From the NCBI RefSeq assembly GCF_905171765.1, contig NC_053398.1, positions 48,266,323-48,330,322 on the forward strand: a stretch of 64,000 bases of DNA, in the 5' to 3' direction. Position numbers and translations under genes: made by a program. Source of the stretch: Bufo bufo (Eukaryota; Chordata; Amphibia; Anura; Bufonidae). The first letter of the stretch is position 1. Every line of letters starts with the position of its first letter. Under the pieces are notes generated by a model. It had not been told where the DNA came from and ran no database searches. It was given only the letters and a program-made list of their open reading frames with translations. Below are positions 9,855-21,275 of this stretch, in pieces.

Positions 9855-11434
9855 CACTGCTCAAAAAAATAAAGGGAACACTTAAACAACACAATGTAAC
9901 TCCAAGTCAATCACACTTCTGTGAAATCAAACTGTCCACTTAGGAAGCAACACTGAGTGACAATCAATTTCACATGCTGTTGTGCAAATGGGATAGACAA
10001 CAGGTGGAAATTATAGGCAATTAGCAAGACACCCCCAATAAAGGAGTGGTTCTGCAGGTGGTGACCACAGACCGCTTCTCAGTTCCTATGCTTCCTGGCT
10101 GATGTTTTGGTCACTTTTGAATGCTGGCGGTGCTTTCACTCTAGTGTAGCATGAGACGGAGTCTACAACGCACACAAGTGGCTCAGGTAGTGCAGCTTAT
10201 CCAGGATGGCACATCAATGCGAGCAGTGGCAAGAAGGTTTGCTGTGTCTGTCAGCGTAGTGTCCAGAGCATGGAGGCTCTACCAGGAGACAGGCCAGTAC
10301 ATCAGGAGACGTGGAGGAGGCCGTAGGAGGGCAACAACCCAGCAGCAGGACCGCTACCTCCGCCTTTGTGCAAGGAGGAACAGGAGGAGCACTGCCAGAG
10401 CCCTGCAAAATGACCTCCAGCAGGCCACAAATGTGCATGTGTCTGCTCAAACGGTCAGAAACAGACTCCATGAGGGTGATATGAGGGCCCGACGTCCACA
10501 GGTGGGGGTTGTGCTTACAGCCCAACACCGTGCAGGACGTTTGGCATTTGCCAGAGAACACCAAGATTGGCAAATTCGCCACTGGCGCCCTGTGCTCTTC
10601 ACAGATGAAAGCAGGTTCACACTGAGCACATGTGACAGACGTGACAGAGTCTGGAGACGCCGTGGAGAACGTTCTGCTGCCTGCAACATCCTCCAGCATG
10701 ACCGGTTTGGCATTGGGTCAGTAATGGTGTGGGGTGGCATTTCTTTGGAGGGCCGCACAGCCCTCCATGTGCTCGCCAGAGGTAGCCTAACTGCCATTAG
10801 GTACCGAGATGAGATCCTCAGACCCCTTGTGAGACCATATGCTGGTGCGGTTGGTCCTGGGTTCCTCCTAATGCAAGACAATGCTAGACCTCATGTGGCT
10901 GGAGTGTGTCAGCAGTTCCTGCAAGACGAAGGCATTGATGTTATGGACTGGCCCGCCCGTTCCCCAGACCTGAATCCAATTGAGCACATCTGGGACATCA
11001 TGTCTCGCTCTATCCCCCAACGTCACGTTGCACCACAGACTGTCCAGGAGTTGGCAGATGCTTTAGTCCAGGTCTGGGAGGAGATCCCTCAGGAGACCGT
11101 CCGCCACCTCATCAGGAGCATGCACAGGCGTTGTAGGGAGGTCATACAGGCACGTGGAGGCCACACACACTACTGAGCCTCATTTTGACTTGTTTTAAGG
11201 ACATTACATCAAAGTTGGATCAGCCTGTAGTGTGTTTTTCCACTTTAATTTTGAGTGTGACTCCAAATCCAGACCTCCATGGGTTGAAAAATTGGATTTC
11301 CATTTTTAATTTTTGTGTGATTTTGTTGTCAGCACATTCAACTATGTAAAGAACAAAGTATTTCAGAAGAATATGTAATTAATTCAGATCTAGGATGTGT
11401 TATTTTTGTGTTCCCTTTATTTTTTTGAGCAGTG
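9855..11434 (+). mobile_element. Complete Tc1-like DD34E transposon
   Basis: The terminal inverted repeats begin CACTGCTCAAAAAAATAAAG, and the right end is the inverse with small changes. TA duplications lie at 9853-9854 and 11435-11436. The length is 1,580 bp, typical of vertebrate Tc1-like elements, and it carries one intact transposase on the plus strand. It begins about ten bases after the foldback mariner ends and stops just before the MULE/NOF-like gene. Confidence 0.95.
10151..11176 (+). CDS. Tc1-like transposase, DD34E type, intact
   Basis: A 341-residue Tc1-family transposase. Residues 1-110 hold paired helix-turn-helix domains for binding the terminal repeats, and an Arg-rich GRRR-type stretch at about 53-60 resembles the AT-hook-like linker of Tc1 proteins. 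Catalytic residues are D152 (FTDESRF), D243 (MQDNARPH) and E278 ([11 protein letters not shown]), with 34 residues between the last two. A glycine-rich WGG box is at about 194-197. The ATG is the first in frame and lies about 300 bases inside the left end, as usual. The gene is uninterrupted, though activity is not proven by that. Confidence 0.95.
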   Translation: MRRSLQRTQVAQVVQLIQDGTSMRAVARRFAVSVSVVSRAWRLYQETGQYIRRRGGGRRRATTQQQDRYLRLCARRNRRSTARALQNDLQQATNVHVSAQTVRNRLHEGDMRARRPQVGVVLTAQHRAGRLAFAREHQDWQIRHWRPVLFTDESRFTLSTCDRRDRVWRRRGERSAACNILQHDRFGIGSVMVWGGISLEGRTALHVLARGSLTAIRYRDEILRPLVRPYAGAVGPGFLLMQDNARPHVAGVCQQFLQDEGIDVMDWPARSPDLNPIEHIWDIMSRSIPQRHVAPQTVQELADALVQVWEEIPQETVRHLIRSMHRRCREVIQARGGHTHY

Positions 11435-11459
11435 TATATAACATTATATACGTTGTTCT

Positions 11460-11900
11460 ATTGAAATTACATAGGTTTTTCAATTCTAATTGTAGATGCC
11501 GCGAAAACCATAGTGAGGTCTTAAAAGAAGCCCTAAAATGTTATCCAACCATTTTAAATGCTGAGGGAGAGTTAAAGCCAGCTTCTGATCCAGTATGGAG
11601 GGATGTATGTTGTCATTCCTCTTTCCAGAAGAAAGCCTCTGAGATAGAAGAATCTCAGAAGAATTGTCACAGAGTGCATTTAAGCCAAAACAGATCCATG
11701 ATTATATTTATCAAAATAGGTATGGTCTGCAGACATTCCTGCGCCTACAGTTCAGGCTTATCTCACCTCAGGCAGGAGATACAGTGCAAGAGTCCTCATC
11801 TAACTCAAGCACTACAGATGAAGAATCTTCAGAGAACTGCTTGGCAGAGTCACAGGGAAGGCAACCAGCAGTTTTATGGCAGCTATCAATACCTTATGAG
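11460..11900 (+). pseudogene. MULE/NOF-like transposase gene, N-terminal part
   Basis: The opening part of a large transposase gene is visible in two frames: one at about 11485-11670 with Cys residues and a segment ending in VWRDVC, and one at 11664-11900. A frameshift or tiny intron near 11660 joins them. A pyrimidine-rich stretch ending TTGTAG at 11494 could be a splice acceptor. The segment ends at 11900 only because an hAT element is inserted there; the same frame resumes at 18612. On its own this part is hard to classify; its identity comes from the core downstream. Confidence 0.6.
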
Positions 11901-12194
11901 TAGAGTTGAGCGAACACCTGGATGTTCGGGTTCGAGAAGTTCGGCCGAACTTCCCGGAAATGTTCGGGTTCGGGATCCGAACGCGACCCGAACTTCGTCC
12001 CGAACCCGAACCCCATTGAAGTCAATGGGGACCCGAACTTTTCGGCACTAAAAAGGCTGTAAAACAGCCCAGGAAAGGGCTAGAGGGCTGCAAAAGGCAG
12101 CAAAATGTAGTTAAATCCCCTGCAAACAAATGTGGATAGGGAAATGAATTAAAATAAAAATAAAATAAATTAAAATTAACCAATATCAATTGGA

Positions 12195-12590
12195 GAGAGG
12201 TCTCATGGCTGAGAATCAGGCTTCATGTCATAGCAGAGAATCAGGCTTCACGTCACCCACCACTGGAACAGTCCATTGTCACATATTTAGGCCCAGGCAC
12301 CCAGACAGAGGAGAGAGGTCCCATAACAGAGATTCAGGCTTCATGTCAGCAGAGAATCAGTCTTCATGTCATAGCAGAGAATCAGGCTTCACGTCACCCA
12401 CCACTGGAACAGTCCATTGTCACATATTTAGGCCCAGGCACCCAGGCAGAGGAGAGAGGTCCCATAGCAGAGAATCTGGCTTCATGTCAGCAGAGAATCA
12501 GGCTTCATGTCACCCACCACTGAAACAGGCCACTGTCAGATATTTTTAGGCCCCGGCACCCAGACAGAGGAGAGGTTCATTCAACTTTGG
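12195..12590. repeat. Tandem repeat of about 140 bp in the hAT 3' region
   Basis: About two and a half units contain a phrase around CACCCACCACTGGAACAG and CCCAGGCACCCAGACAG (near 12255, 12395 and 12510). It lies downstream of the transposase stop within hAT copy 1. Open frames here are products of the repeat and not genes. Confidence 0.8.
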
Positions 12591-12685
12591 GTTGCCCCGC
12601 AATATAATGGTAAAATGAAAATAGGATTGAATGAGGAAGTGCCCTAGAGTACAATAATATATTGTTAAGGGGAGGTAGTTAATGT

Positions 12686-15600
12686 CTAATCTGCACAAGG
12701 GATGGACAGGTCCTGTGGGATCAATGCCTGGTTCATTTTTATGAACGTCAGCTTGTCCACATTGGCTGTAGACAGGCATCTGCGTTTGTCTGTAATGACG
12801 CCCCCTGCCATGCTGATTACACGTTCAGACAAAACGCTGGCCGCTGGGCAGGCCAGCACCTCCAAGGCATAAAAGGCTAGCTCTGGCCACGTGGACAATT
12901 TGGAGACCCAGAAGTTGAATGGGGCCGAACCATCAGTCAGTACGTGGAGGGGTGTGCACAGGTACTGTTCCACCATGTTATTGAAATGTTGCCTCCTGCT
13001 AACACGTTCCGTATCAGGTGGTGGTGCAGTTAGCTGTGGCGTGGTGACAAAACTTTTCCACATCTCTGCCATGCTAACCCTGCCCTCAGAGGAGCTAGCC
13101 GTGACACAGCTGCGTTGGCGACCTCTTGCTCCTCCTCTGCCTTCGCCTTGGGCTTCCACTTGTTCCCCTGTGACATTTGGGAATGCTCTCAGTAGCGCGT
13201 CTACCAACGTGCGCTTGTACTCGCGCATCTTACTATCACGCTCCAGTGCATGAAGTAAGGTGGGCACATTGTCTTTGTACCGTGGATCCAGCAGGGTGGC
13301 AACCCAGTAGTCCGCACACGTTAAAATGTGGGCAACTCTGCTGTCGTTGCGCAGGCACTGCAGCATGTATTCGCTCATGTGTGCCAGGCTGCCCAGAGGT
13401 AAGGACAAGCTGTCCTCTGTGGGAGGTGTATCGTCATCGTTCTGCGTTTCCCCCCAGCCACGCACCAGTGATGGGCCCGAGCTGCATTGGGTGCCACCCC
13501 GCTGTGAACATGCTTCATCCTCATCCTCCTCCACCTCCTCCTCGTCCTCCAGTAGTGGGCCCTGTCTGGCCACATTTGTACCTGGCCTCTGCTGTTGCAA
13601 AAAAACTCCCTCTGAGTCACTTCGAAGAGACTTGCCTGAAAGTGCTAAAAATGACCCCTCTTCCTCCTCCTCCTCCTGGGCCACCTCCTCTTCCATCATC
13701 GCCCCAAGTGTTTTCTCAAGGACACATAGAAGTGGTATTGTAACGCTGATAACGGCGTCATCGCCACTGGCCATGTTGGTGGAGTACTCGAAACAGCGCA
13801 ACAGGGCACACAGGTCTCGCATGGAGGCCCAGTCATTGGTGGTGAAGTGGTGCTGTTCCGCAGTGCGACTGACCCGTGCGTGCTGCAGCTGAAACTCAAC
13901 AATGGCCTGCTGCTGCTCGCACAGTCTGTCCAGCATGTGCAAGGTGGAGTTCCACCTGGTGGGCACGTCGCATATGAGGCGGTGAGCGGGAAGGCCGAAG
14001 TTACGCTGTAGCGCAGACATGCGAGCAGTGGCAGGATGTGAACGCCGGAAGCGTGAACAGACGGCCCGCACTTTATGCAGCAGCTCTGACATGTCGGGGT
14101 AGTTGCGAATGAACTTCTGCACCACCAAATTCAGCACATGCGCCAGGCAAGGGATGTGCGTCAAACCGGCTAGTCCCAGAGCTGCCACGAGATTTCGCCC
14201 ATTATCGCACACCACCAGGCCGGGCTTGAGGCTCACCGGCAGCAACCACTCGTCGGTCTGTTGTTCTATACCCCCCCACAACTCCTGTGCGGTGTGGGGC
14301 CTGTCCCCCAAACATATGAGTTTCAGAACGGCCTGCTGACGTTTACCCCGGGCTGTGCTGAAGTTGGTGGTGAAGGTGTGTGGCTGACTGGATGAGCAGG
14401 TGGAAGAAGAGGAGGAGGAAGCTGAGTAGGAGGAGGAGGAGACAGGAGGCAAAGAATGTTGCCCTGCGATCCTTGGCGGCGGAAGGACGTGCGCCAAACA
14501 GCTCTCCGCCTGGGGCCCAGCCACCACTACATTTACCCAGTGTGCAGTTAGGGAGATATAGCGTCCCTGGCCGTGCTTACTGGTCCACGTATCTGTGGTT
14601 AGGTGGACCTTGCCACAGATGGCGTTGCGCAGTGCACACTTGATTTTATCGGATACTTGATTGTGCAGGGAAGGCATGGCTCTCTTGGAGAAGTAGTGCC
14701 GTCTGTGAACAACATACTGTGGGACAGCAAGCGACATGAGCTGTTTGAAGCTGTCTGTGTCCACCAGCCTAAATGACAGCATTTCATAGGCCAGTAGTTT
14801 AGAAATGCTGGCATTCAGGGCCAGGGATCGAGGGTGGCTAGGTGGGAATTTACGCTTTCTCTCAAATGTTTGTGAGATGGAGAGCTGAACGCTGCCATGT
14901 GACATGGTTGAGATGCTTGGTGACGCAGGTGGTGGTGTTGGTGATACATCCCATGTTTGCTGGGCGGCAGGTGCCAACGTTCCTCCAGAGGTGGAGGAAG
15001 AGGCTGAGGCGGCGGCAGCAGCAGAAGAGGCCGAGGCGGCAGCAGCAGAAGAGGTAGCAAGGGGAGCCTGAGTGACTTCCTTGTTTTTAAGGTGTTTACT
15101 CCACTGCAGTTCATGCTTTGCATGCAGGTCATGCAGGTTGTGCTAAGGTTCAGAACGTTTATGCCTCGCTTCAGGCTCTGATGGCACAGCGTGCAAACCA
15201 CTCGGGTCTTGTCGTCAGCACATTGTTTGAAGAAGTGCCATGCCAGGGAACTCCTTGAAGCTGCCTTTGGGGTGCTCGGTCCCAGATGGCGGCGGTCAGT
15301 AGCAGGCGGAGTCTCTTGGCGGCGGGTGTTCTGCTTTTGCCCACTGCTCCCTCTTTGTCTTTTGCTACGCTGTTGGCTCGGTCTCACCACTGCCTCTTCC
15401 TCCGAACTGTGAAAGTCAGTGGCACGACCTTCATTCCATGTGGGGTCTAGGACCTCATCGTCCCCTGCATCGTCTTCCACCCAGTCTTGACCCCTGACCT
15501 CCTGTTCAGTCTGCACACTGCAGAAAGACGCAGCAGTTGGCACCTGTGTTTCGTCATCATCAGAGACGTGCTGAAGTGGTATTCCCATGTCCTCATCATC

Positions 15601-16089
15601 AGGAAACATAAGTGGTTGTGCGTTAGTGCATTCTATCTCTTCCACCCCTGGGGAAGGGCTAGGTGGATGCCCTTGGGAAACCCTGGCAGCAGAGTCTTCA
15701 AACAGCATAAGAGACTTCTGCATAACTTGAGGCTCAGACAGTTTCCCTGATATGCATGGGGGTGATGTGACAGACTGATGGGCTTGGTTTTAATGCGCCA
15801 TCTGTGCGCTTTCTGCAGAAGACTGGGTGGAAGATAATGTGAACGTGCTGGATCCACTGTTGGCCACCCAATTGACTAATGCCTGTACCTGCTTAGGCCT
15901 TACCATCCTTAGAACGGCATTGGGCCCCACAAAATATCGCTGTAAATTCTGCTGGCTACTGGGACCTGAGGTAGTTGGTTCACTAGGACGTGTGGCTGTG
16001 GCAGAACGGCCACGTCCTCTCCCAGCACCAGAGGGTCCACTAACACCACCACGACCATGTCCGCGTCCCTTACTAGATGTTTTCCTCAT
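12686..16089 (-). pseudogene. hAT transposase with BED zinc finger (copy 1), nearly intact
   Basis: The reading starts at ATG 16089 with a Gly/Arg-rich tail. An in-frame TAA at 15790-15792 interrupts it, and the same frame resumes with an acidic segment and a BED-type zinc finger (C-X2-C near 15190). A frameshift inside the finger near 15130 moves it into the frame that stays open to 12686. That part holds the catalytic core: D in TTDTW (about 14600), D in VCDNG (about 14200), the conserved AHVLNL and RWNSTL segments, an acidic insert, and the C-terminal hATC dimerisation region with LACPA and the catalytic Glu in SERV (about 12830). One nonsense codon and one frameshift are the only clear lesions, so inactivation was recent or partial. 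Splicing around either lesion cannot be excluded. Confidence 0.9.
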
Positions 16090-16195
16090 TGTTACCGTTC
16101 ACCACAATTATTATTATTCGGGCCAATGTATTGAATTCAAATTCAGGCCTTTTTTTACAGACACCTAACACTATCTGGCTATCTATTTAGGTACC

Positions 16196-16945
16196 GTATT
16201 ACACTAATACAGGCACACCAGTAATGACAAATTTAGCTGAATATAAATTTGAGGCCTATTATTTAGGCGCTGGGTGACAGGTATACGTTTACGGACAGAA
16301 TTAGACTTGGATCTGCACAGTAGCGTGTGTGTGAAGTTATTGAGTACTACCCTATCAGCACCTTTAATCTAATATACCCTTTTAGGGATAGATTTAAAGT
16401 AGGCCTGATACAGCAGAAACCACTAATTTAGAGAATTGCAAAATTGGGAATTGTATTTCAACCCAGAACAAAAACTGTGCTTTGACGGACACTAAATAAC
16501 TTGACCAGCTAAAGCAGTAATGACAGATTTGGATGAATATAAATGTGAGGCCTATTTTTTAGGCGCTGGGTGACAGGTATATGTTTAATCACAGAATTAG
16601 ACTTGGATCTGCACTGTAGCGTGTGTGTGAAGTTATTGAGAATGACCCTATCAGCACCTTGAATCTAATATACCCTTTTAGGGATAGATTTAAAGTAGGC
16701 CTGATACAGCAGAAACCACTAATTTAGAGAATTGCAAAATTGGGAATTGTATTTCAACCCAGAACAAAAACTGTGCTTTGACGGACACTAAATAACTTGA
16801 CCAGCTAAAGCAGTAATGACAGATTTGGATGAATATAAATGTGAGGCCTATTTTTTAGGCTTTGGGTGACAGGTATATGTTTAATCACAGAATTAGACTT
16901 GGATCTGCACTGTAGCGTGTGTGTGAAGTTATTGAGAATAACTTC
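16196..16945. repeat. 296-bp tandem repeat, about 2.5 units
   Basis: The phrase GAGGCCTATT recurs at 16251, 16547 and 16843, an exact 296-bp period with few differences between units. It lies 5' of the transposase start in hAT copy 1 (minus-strand sense), so it belongs to the untranslated leader or upstream region. Confidence 0.9.
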
Positions 16946-18145
16946 GTGACAGGCTCAGCTTGACCCTGATGTAGGATATAGCCAAAAAATAACCACACTA
17001 TTGATGGTTAAATGCACTTCGTGACAGGCTCAGCTTGCCCCTGATGTAGTATATGGCCAAAAAATAACCACACTATTGATGGTTAAATGCACTTGATGAC
17101 AGCTTGACCCTGATGTAGGATATAGCCAAAAAATAACCACACTATTGATGGTTAAATGCACTTTGTGACAGGCTCAACTTGCCCCTGATGTAGTATATGG
17201 CCAAAAAATAACCACACTATTGATGGTTAAAGGGCTTCTGTCACCCCACTAAAGTCATTTTTTTTTTTTTGGGCTAGTTAAATTACTTATATTGCGATAT
17301 ATGAAAATATAATGGTCTTACTTACTTTGATTCAGCAGTTTCTTCTAAAAACGAAGTTTTATAATATGTAAATTAGGTCTCTACCAGCCTCCTCATCTCA
17401 GAGCGCCTGCGCCGAATGAACACAGGCGCGCGATTTTTGAAATGCCGACAGGGCTGGCCGGAGGAGGAGATCCCGGCTGGCCCTGTCAATCAATACGACG
17501 AGGGGGCGGTTTTCTGCAGCTGCTACCAGCAAGTAGCCGCGCTACTTGCTGGTAGAAACCTAATTTACATATTATAAAACTTAGTTTTTAGAAGAAACTG
17601 CTGAATCAAAGTAAGTAAGACCATTATATTTTCATTTATCGCAATATAAGTAATTTAACTAGCCCAAAAAAAAAATATGACTTTAGTGGGGTGACAGAAG
17701 CCCTTTAAATGCACTTGATGACAGCTTGACCCTGATGTAGGATATAGCCAAAAAATAACCACATTATTGATGGTTAAATGCACTTGGGTGACAGGCTCAG
17801 CTTGCCCCTGATGTAGTATATGGCCAAAAAATAACCACACTATTGATGGTTAAATGCACTTGATGACAGCTTGACCCTGATGTAGGATATAGCAAAAAAT
17901 AACCACACTATTGATGGTTAAATGCACTTGGGTGACAGGCTCAGCCTGCCCCTGATGTAGTATGTGGCCAAAAAATAACCACACTATTGATGGTTAAATG
18001 CACTTTGATGACAGCTTGACCCTGATGTAGGATATAGCAAAAAATAACCACACTATTGATGGTTAAATGCACTTGATGACAGCTTGACCCTGATGTAGGA
18101 TATAGCAAAAAATAACCACACTATTGATGGTTAAATGTACTTGGT
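16946..18145. repeat. Tandem array of about 60-80 bp units in the hAT 5' region
   Basis: About ten units built around CCTGATGTAG, ATAACCACACTATTGATGG and TTAAATGCACTT alternate between a longer form with GGCTCAGCTTG and a shorter form with CAGCTTGACC, suggesting a two-unit higher-order repeat. It is interrupted by a TTAA miniature element at 17227-17708. It lies between the promoter and the transposase start of hAT copy 1. Confidence 0.9.
17227..17708. mobile_element. Palindromic TTAA-flanked miniature element
   Basis: The left end TTAAAGGGCTTCTGTCACCC and its inverse on the right define terminal repeats that continue inward for about 150 bases each side, so the element is almost a complete hairpin around a G+C-rich centre (about 17380-17530). 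TTAA at both ends indicates piggyBac-type mobilisation. It inserted at a TTAA within one unit of the tandem array of hAT copy 1. Confidence 0.9.
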
Positions 18146-18399
18146 GGCAGCTTGTGCTGGCGCACCACAAGCCACAAAATGGCCGCCGATCACCCCAGAA
18201 AAAAGTGACTGAAAAACGCTCTGGGCAGCCTTAAAACAGTGAGCAATTGAATATCAGCACTTCAATGATCCACAGCTGTATATCGATCACTGAATGAAGT
18301 CTTTTGGAGGAGTTAATCACTGCCTAATCTCGCCCTAACGTCGCAGCTGCAACCTCTCCCTACGCTTGTATCAGCAGAGTGACGTGCAGCGCTACGTGA

Positions 18400-18450
18400 C
18401 CCAAGCTTATATAGAGGCTGGGTCACATGCTGCACTGGCCAATCACAGCC
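18400..18450 (-). promoter_or_regulatory. Candidate RNA polymerase II promoter of hAT copy 1
   Basis: Reading on the minus strand, an inverted CCAAT box (CCAAT on the plus strand at 18439-18443) is followed about 25 bases later by TATATAA (18407-18413). This lies about 190 bases inside the element's right end and points toward the transposase gene. Position and motif order fit a transposon promoter; transcription is not shown. Confidence 0.5.
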
Positions 18451-18603
18451 ATGCCAATAGTAGGCATGGCTGTGATGGCCTCTTGGGGCAAGTAGTATGA
18501 TGCTTGTTGATTGGCTGCTTTGCAGCCTTTCAAAAAGCGCCAAGAAAGCGCCGAACACCGAACCCGAACCCGGACTTATACAGTTCGGGTTTGCTCATCC
18601 CTA

Positions 18604-19795
18604 CTTATGAGCAATATTTAGAAATTGAGCCTAACACAGTAATCTATAATGAGGGTAGCTGCAAGAAGAGACGGAGAATACTTTAAAAAAATGCATGGAG
18701 TACTACAATTGCAGATGTGTTTTATGAACAACATAGGATTCCTTGTGTATTTTCTTTTAAGAGAAACAAAGTTCATATCAGCAATGATCAGACAAGGAAA
18801 TGTATAACTGCAACTGGACAGTGTAAAGAGTGCAAAGCAGCAGTTTATGTTTATGCAGAAGAGGAGCCTTGTGTTGGAAACCCTCTAATCCTTCATATTC
18901 GTGCTCCTGACACAAGATCCATAGTGCATTTAAAGAAATGTCAATTAAGAGGTGAGAAAAGAAGGAAAGTTGGTGAGGAGATGTTAAAAACACTACCCTG
19001 CAACTGGAGAAGAGAAAAACTTAATAAGGAAATTACATTTGGGGAAAAAGAGACACCCAACATACCGTCTTTAAGAATTTGTAGAGATGCCAGACAGGAA
19101 GCCGTCCACAGGAAGTTTGGTACACCAAAGTTAAAAGATCCTGTTTTGTCTCTTGTAGAAATGAAAAGTACCCCAAAATATGCAGGTGATATTCACACTA
19201 TCTCATATGATATTTTTTTTGTGCATTATTGGTCAAAGGAACAAACATACATTTACAAAAGGTATTGCTCAAAACACTCTTTCTCAAAAATTTAAGTAGA
19301 TGCCACTGGGAGTTTGGTTCAAAAACTAAAAAGAGCAAATGGATTGTCAGCTCATATATTCTTATATGAGATTGTGATCAACTTTACAAATACTCAATTA
19401 AGTGTTTCTCAAATGTTGAGTGAATGTCAGGATACGCCAACTATAACTTTTTGGTTGGAAAAATGGCTCAAAGATGTACATAAATCACCTAAAGAATGTG
19501 TCTGGGACTTCTCATTGGCCTTACTTGGTGCATTATGCCGAGCCTTAAATGACTGTAGCCTTAACATCTATCTCAAAAAGTGTTTATCAATCTTACAGGG
19601 CCTTAATACTGAAAAACTAGCATGCTTTATTCGGGTAGATGTCGCCTATCTAATAAAACAGTTTGCCGATGGAAATGCTATCACAAAAAAGCACAACTTG
19701 TTAGAAAATTTTATATTCGATGTGTTGGACTAATGATCAACTGCGCATCATTTCAGATTCTAAAACACCTTGTTCTCAGTACACTTAGGCCCCAT
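18604..19795 (+). pseudogene. MULE/NOF-like transposase gene, catalytic core (first part)
   Basis: After hAT copy 1 the frame continues from the N-terminal part and stays in one phase to about 19665, broken by nonsense codons at 18684-18686 and 19293-19295. A Cys-rich zinc-binding-like segment is at about 18800-18850 (two CxxC-spaced cysteines). The core has VDATG with D at 19299-19301, DFSLAL with D at 19506-19508, and a RVDVAYLIK segment with D at 19638-19640. These match, in my recollection, the layout of MULE-superfamily transposases of the NOF group (the NOF gene of Drosophila FB elements and related insect genes). A frameshift near 19665 leads into the other frame until a miniature element at 19798. 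The family call is from motif pattern and has not been searched. Confidence 0.65.
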
Positions 19796-19797
19796 TC

Positions 19798-20766
19798 ACA
19801 CGGGCGAGTATTGCGCGCGGATGCGATGCGTGAGGTGAACGCATTGCACTCGCACTGAATACCGACCCATTCATTTCTATGGGGCTGTTCAGATGAGCGG
19901 TGATTTTCACGCATCACTTATGCGTTGCGTGAAAATCGCAGCATGCTCTATATTCTGCGTTTTTCACGCAACGCAGGCCCCATAGAAGTGAATGGGGTTG
20001 CGTGAAAATCGCAAGCATCCGCAAGCAAGTGCGGATGCGGTGCGATTTTCACGCACGGTTGCTAGGAGACGATCGGGATGGAGACCCGATCATTATTATT
20101 TTCCCTTATAACATGGTTAGAAGGGAAAATAATAGCATTCTGAATACAGAATGCAAAGTAAAATAGGGCTGGAGGGGTTAAAAAAAAATAAAAAAATTAA
20201 CTCACCTTAGTCCACTTGATCGCGTAGCCGACATCTCCTTTGTTGAATAGGACCTGTGGTGAGCATTAAGTACCGTTAGAGGACCTTTGATGACGTCACT
20301 CCGGTCATCACATGGTACGTCACATGATCTTTTACCATGGTGATGGATCATGTGATGACCGGAGTGACGTCATCAAAGGTCCTGGAATGAATGCTCACCA
20401 CAGGTCCTGTTCAGCACAGAAGGAGACAGACGAGATGCCGGCAGCGCCAACAAGTGGATTAAGGTGAGTTAAATTATTATTATTATTTTTTTAACCCCTC
20501 CAGCGCTATTTTATTATGCATTCTGTATTCAGAATGCTATTATTTTCCCTTATAACCATGTTATAAGGGAAAATAATACAATCTACAGAACACCGATCCC
20601 AAGCCCGAACTTCTGTGAAGAAGTTCGGGTTTGGGTACCAAACATGCGCGATTTTTCTCACGCGAGTGCAAAACGCATTACAATGTTTTGCACTCGCGCG
20701 GAAAAATCGCGGGTGTTCCCGTAACGCACCCGCACATTTTCCCGCAACGACCGTGTGAAAGAGGCC
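19798..20766. mobile_element. TA-flanked foldback miniature element
   Basis: The ends GGCCCCATTCACACGGGCG and, inverted, GGCCTCTTTCACACGG are flanked by TA (19796-19797 and 20767-20768). The interior is a long imperfect palindrome: ATGACGTCA-containing arms around 20280-20400 and the GGGAAAATAATA words near 20110 and 20560. No coding sequence. It interrupts the MULE/NOF-like core. A TA duplication suggests Tc1/mariner-type mobilisation, but the ends do not match either Tc1 element here. Confidence 0.75.
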
Positions 20767-21275
20767 TAATCCTTTCTAAGTTTGAGACAACTGGTGAAAT
20801 GGCAAAAGACAAAATCTCTAAATATGAAACATCAAAGTCATACTTTTGTCATTGCATTGAGACGGGAGATTTAGAAATTATTGATGCCTATGTTGCTAAA
20901 CAAGATGATAATGAAGAACTCAATGATGAAGAGGAAATAAATTCCCAGGCGCTGGCAGAGTGGTTAAGTGACATTGTTCAGGAAGCAGATGAAACAAGTA
21001 GAGAACAGGGTGATCAACCAAACCCTTATTTCTCAGAAACTACTGCGTTTGATCAAGTATTTCTCTATCTGGACATCAGTCATGCAACCAGCATTTCAAT
21101 CTCCTAATAAAACAGCCTCTTCTGCGTCAGTTGAGGGTGATTTTGGCCTCCTGAAGAATGCTATTCTTCAGCACAATCAAAAACCACTCCGAGTTGACAA
21201 GTTTGTTGCATGCCATTTAACAGCTCTTTCTGGAATTTCTAAAATAGCAGCTGCGCTGGGACCATTCCTACAATA
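20767..21275 (+). pseudogene. MULE/NOF-like transposase gene, catalytic core (second part)
   Basis: The gene continues after the miniature element with an acidic segment (20880-21000). A frameshift near 21085 leads into a frame holding SSASVEGDF, whose Glu (codon 21133-21135) fits the third catalytic residue of the DDE triad. The same frame continues to a stop at 21275. This order (D, D, acidic linker, E) supports the MULE/NOF assignment. Confidence 0.65.

Larger units (their letters stand above)
11901..18603 (-). mobile_element. Complete 6.7-kb hAT element (hAT copy 1)
   Basis: The element is flanked by a perfect 8-bp repeat CTTATGAG (11893-11900 and 18604-18611). The ends TAGAGTTGAGCGAAC and, inverted, TAGGGATGAGCAAAC form imperfect terminal inverted repeats typical of hAT. 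On the minus strand it contains, in order, a promoter region, tandem repeats, a zinc-finger transposase gene and a 3' region with another tandem repeat. The sequence TTCGGGTTCGGG is repeated inside both ends. It landed in the coding region of the MULE/NOF-like gene. Confidence 0.95.

Noticed and set aside
13177..13892. Two 188-codon plus-strand frames
   Set aside because: Antisense shadows of the hAT copy 1 transposase, whose conserved motifs are on the minus strand.
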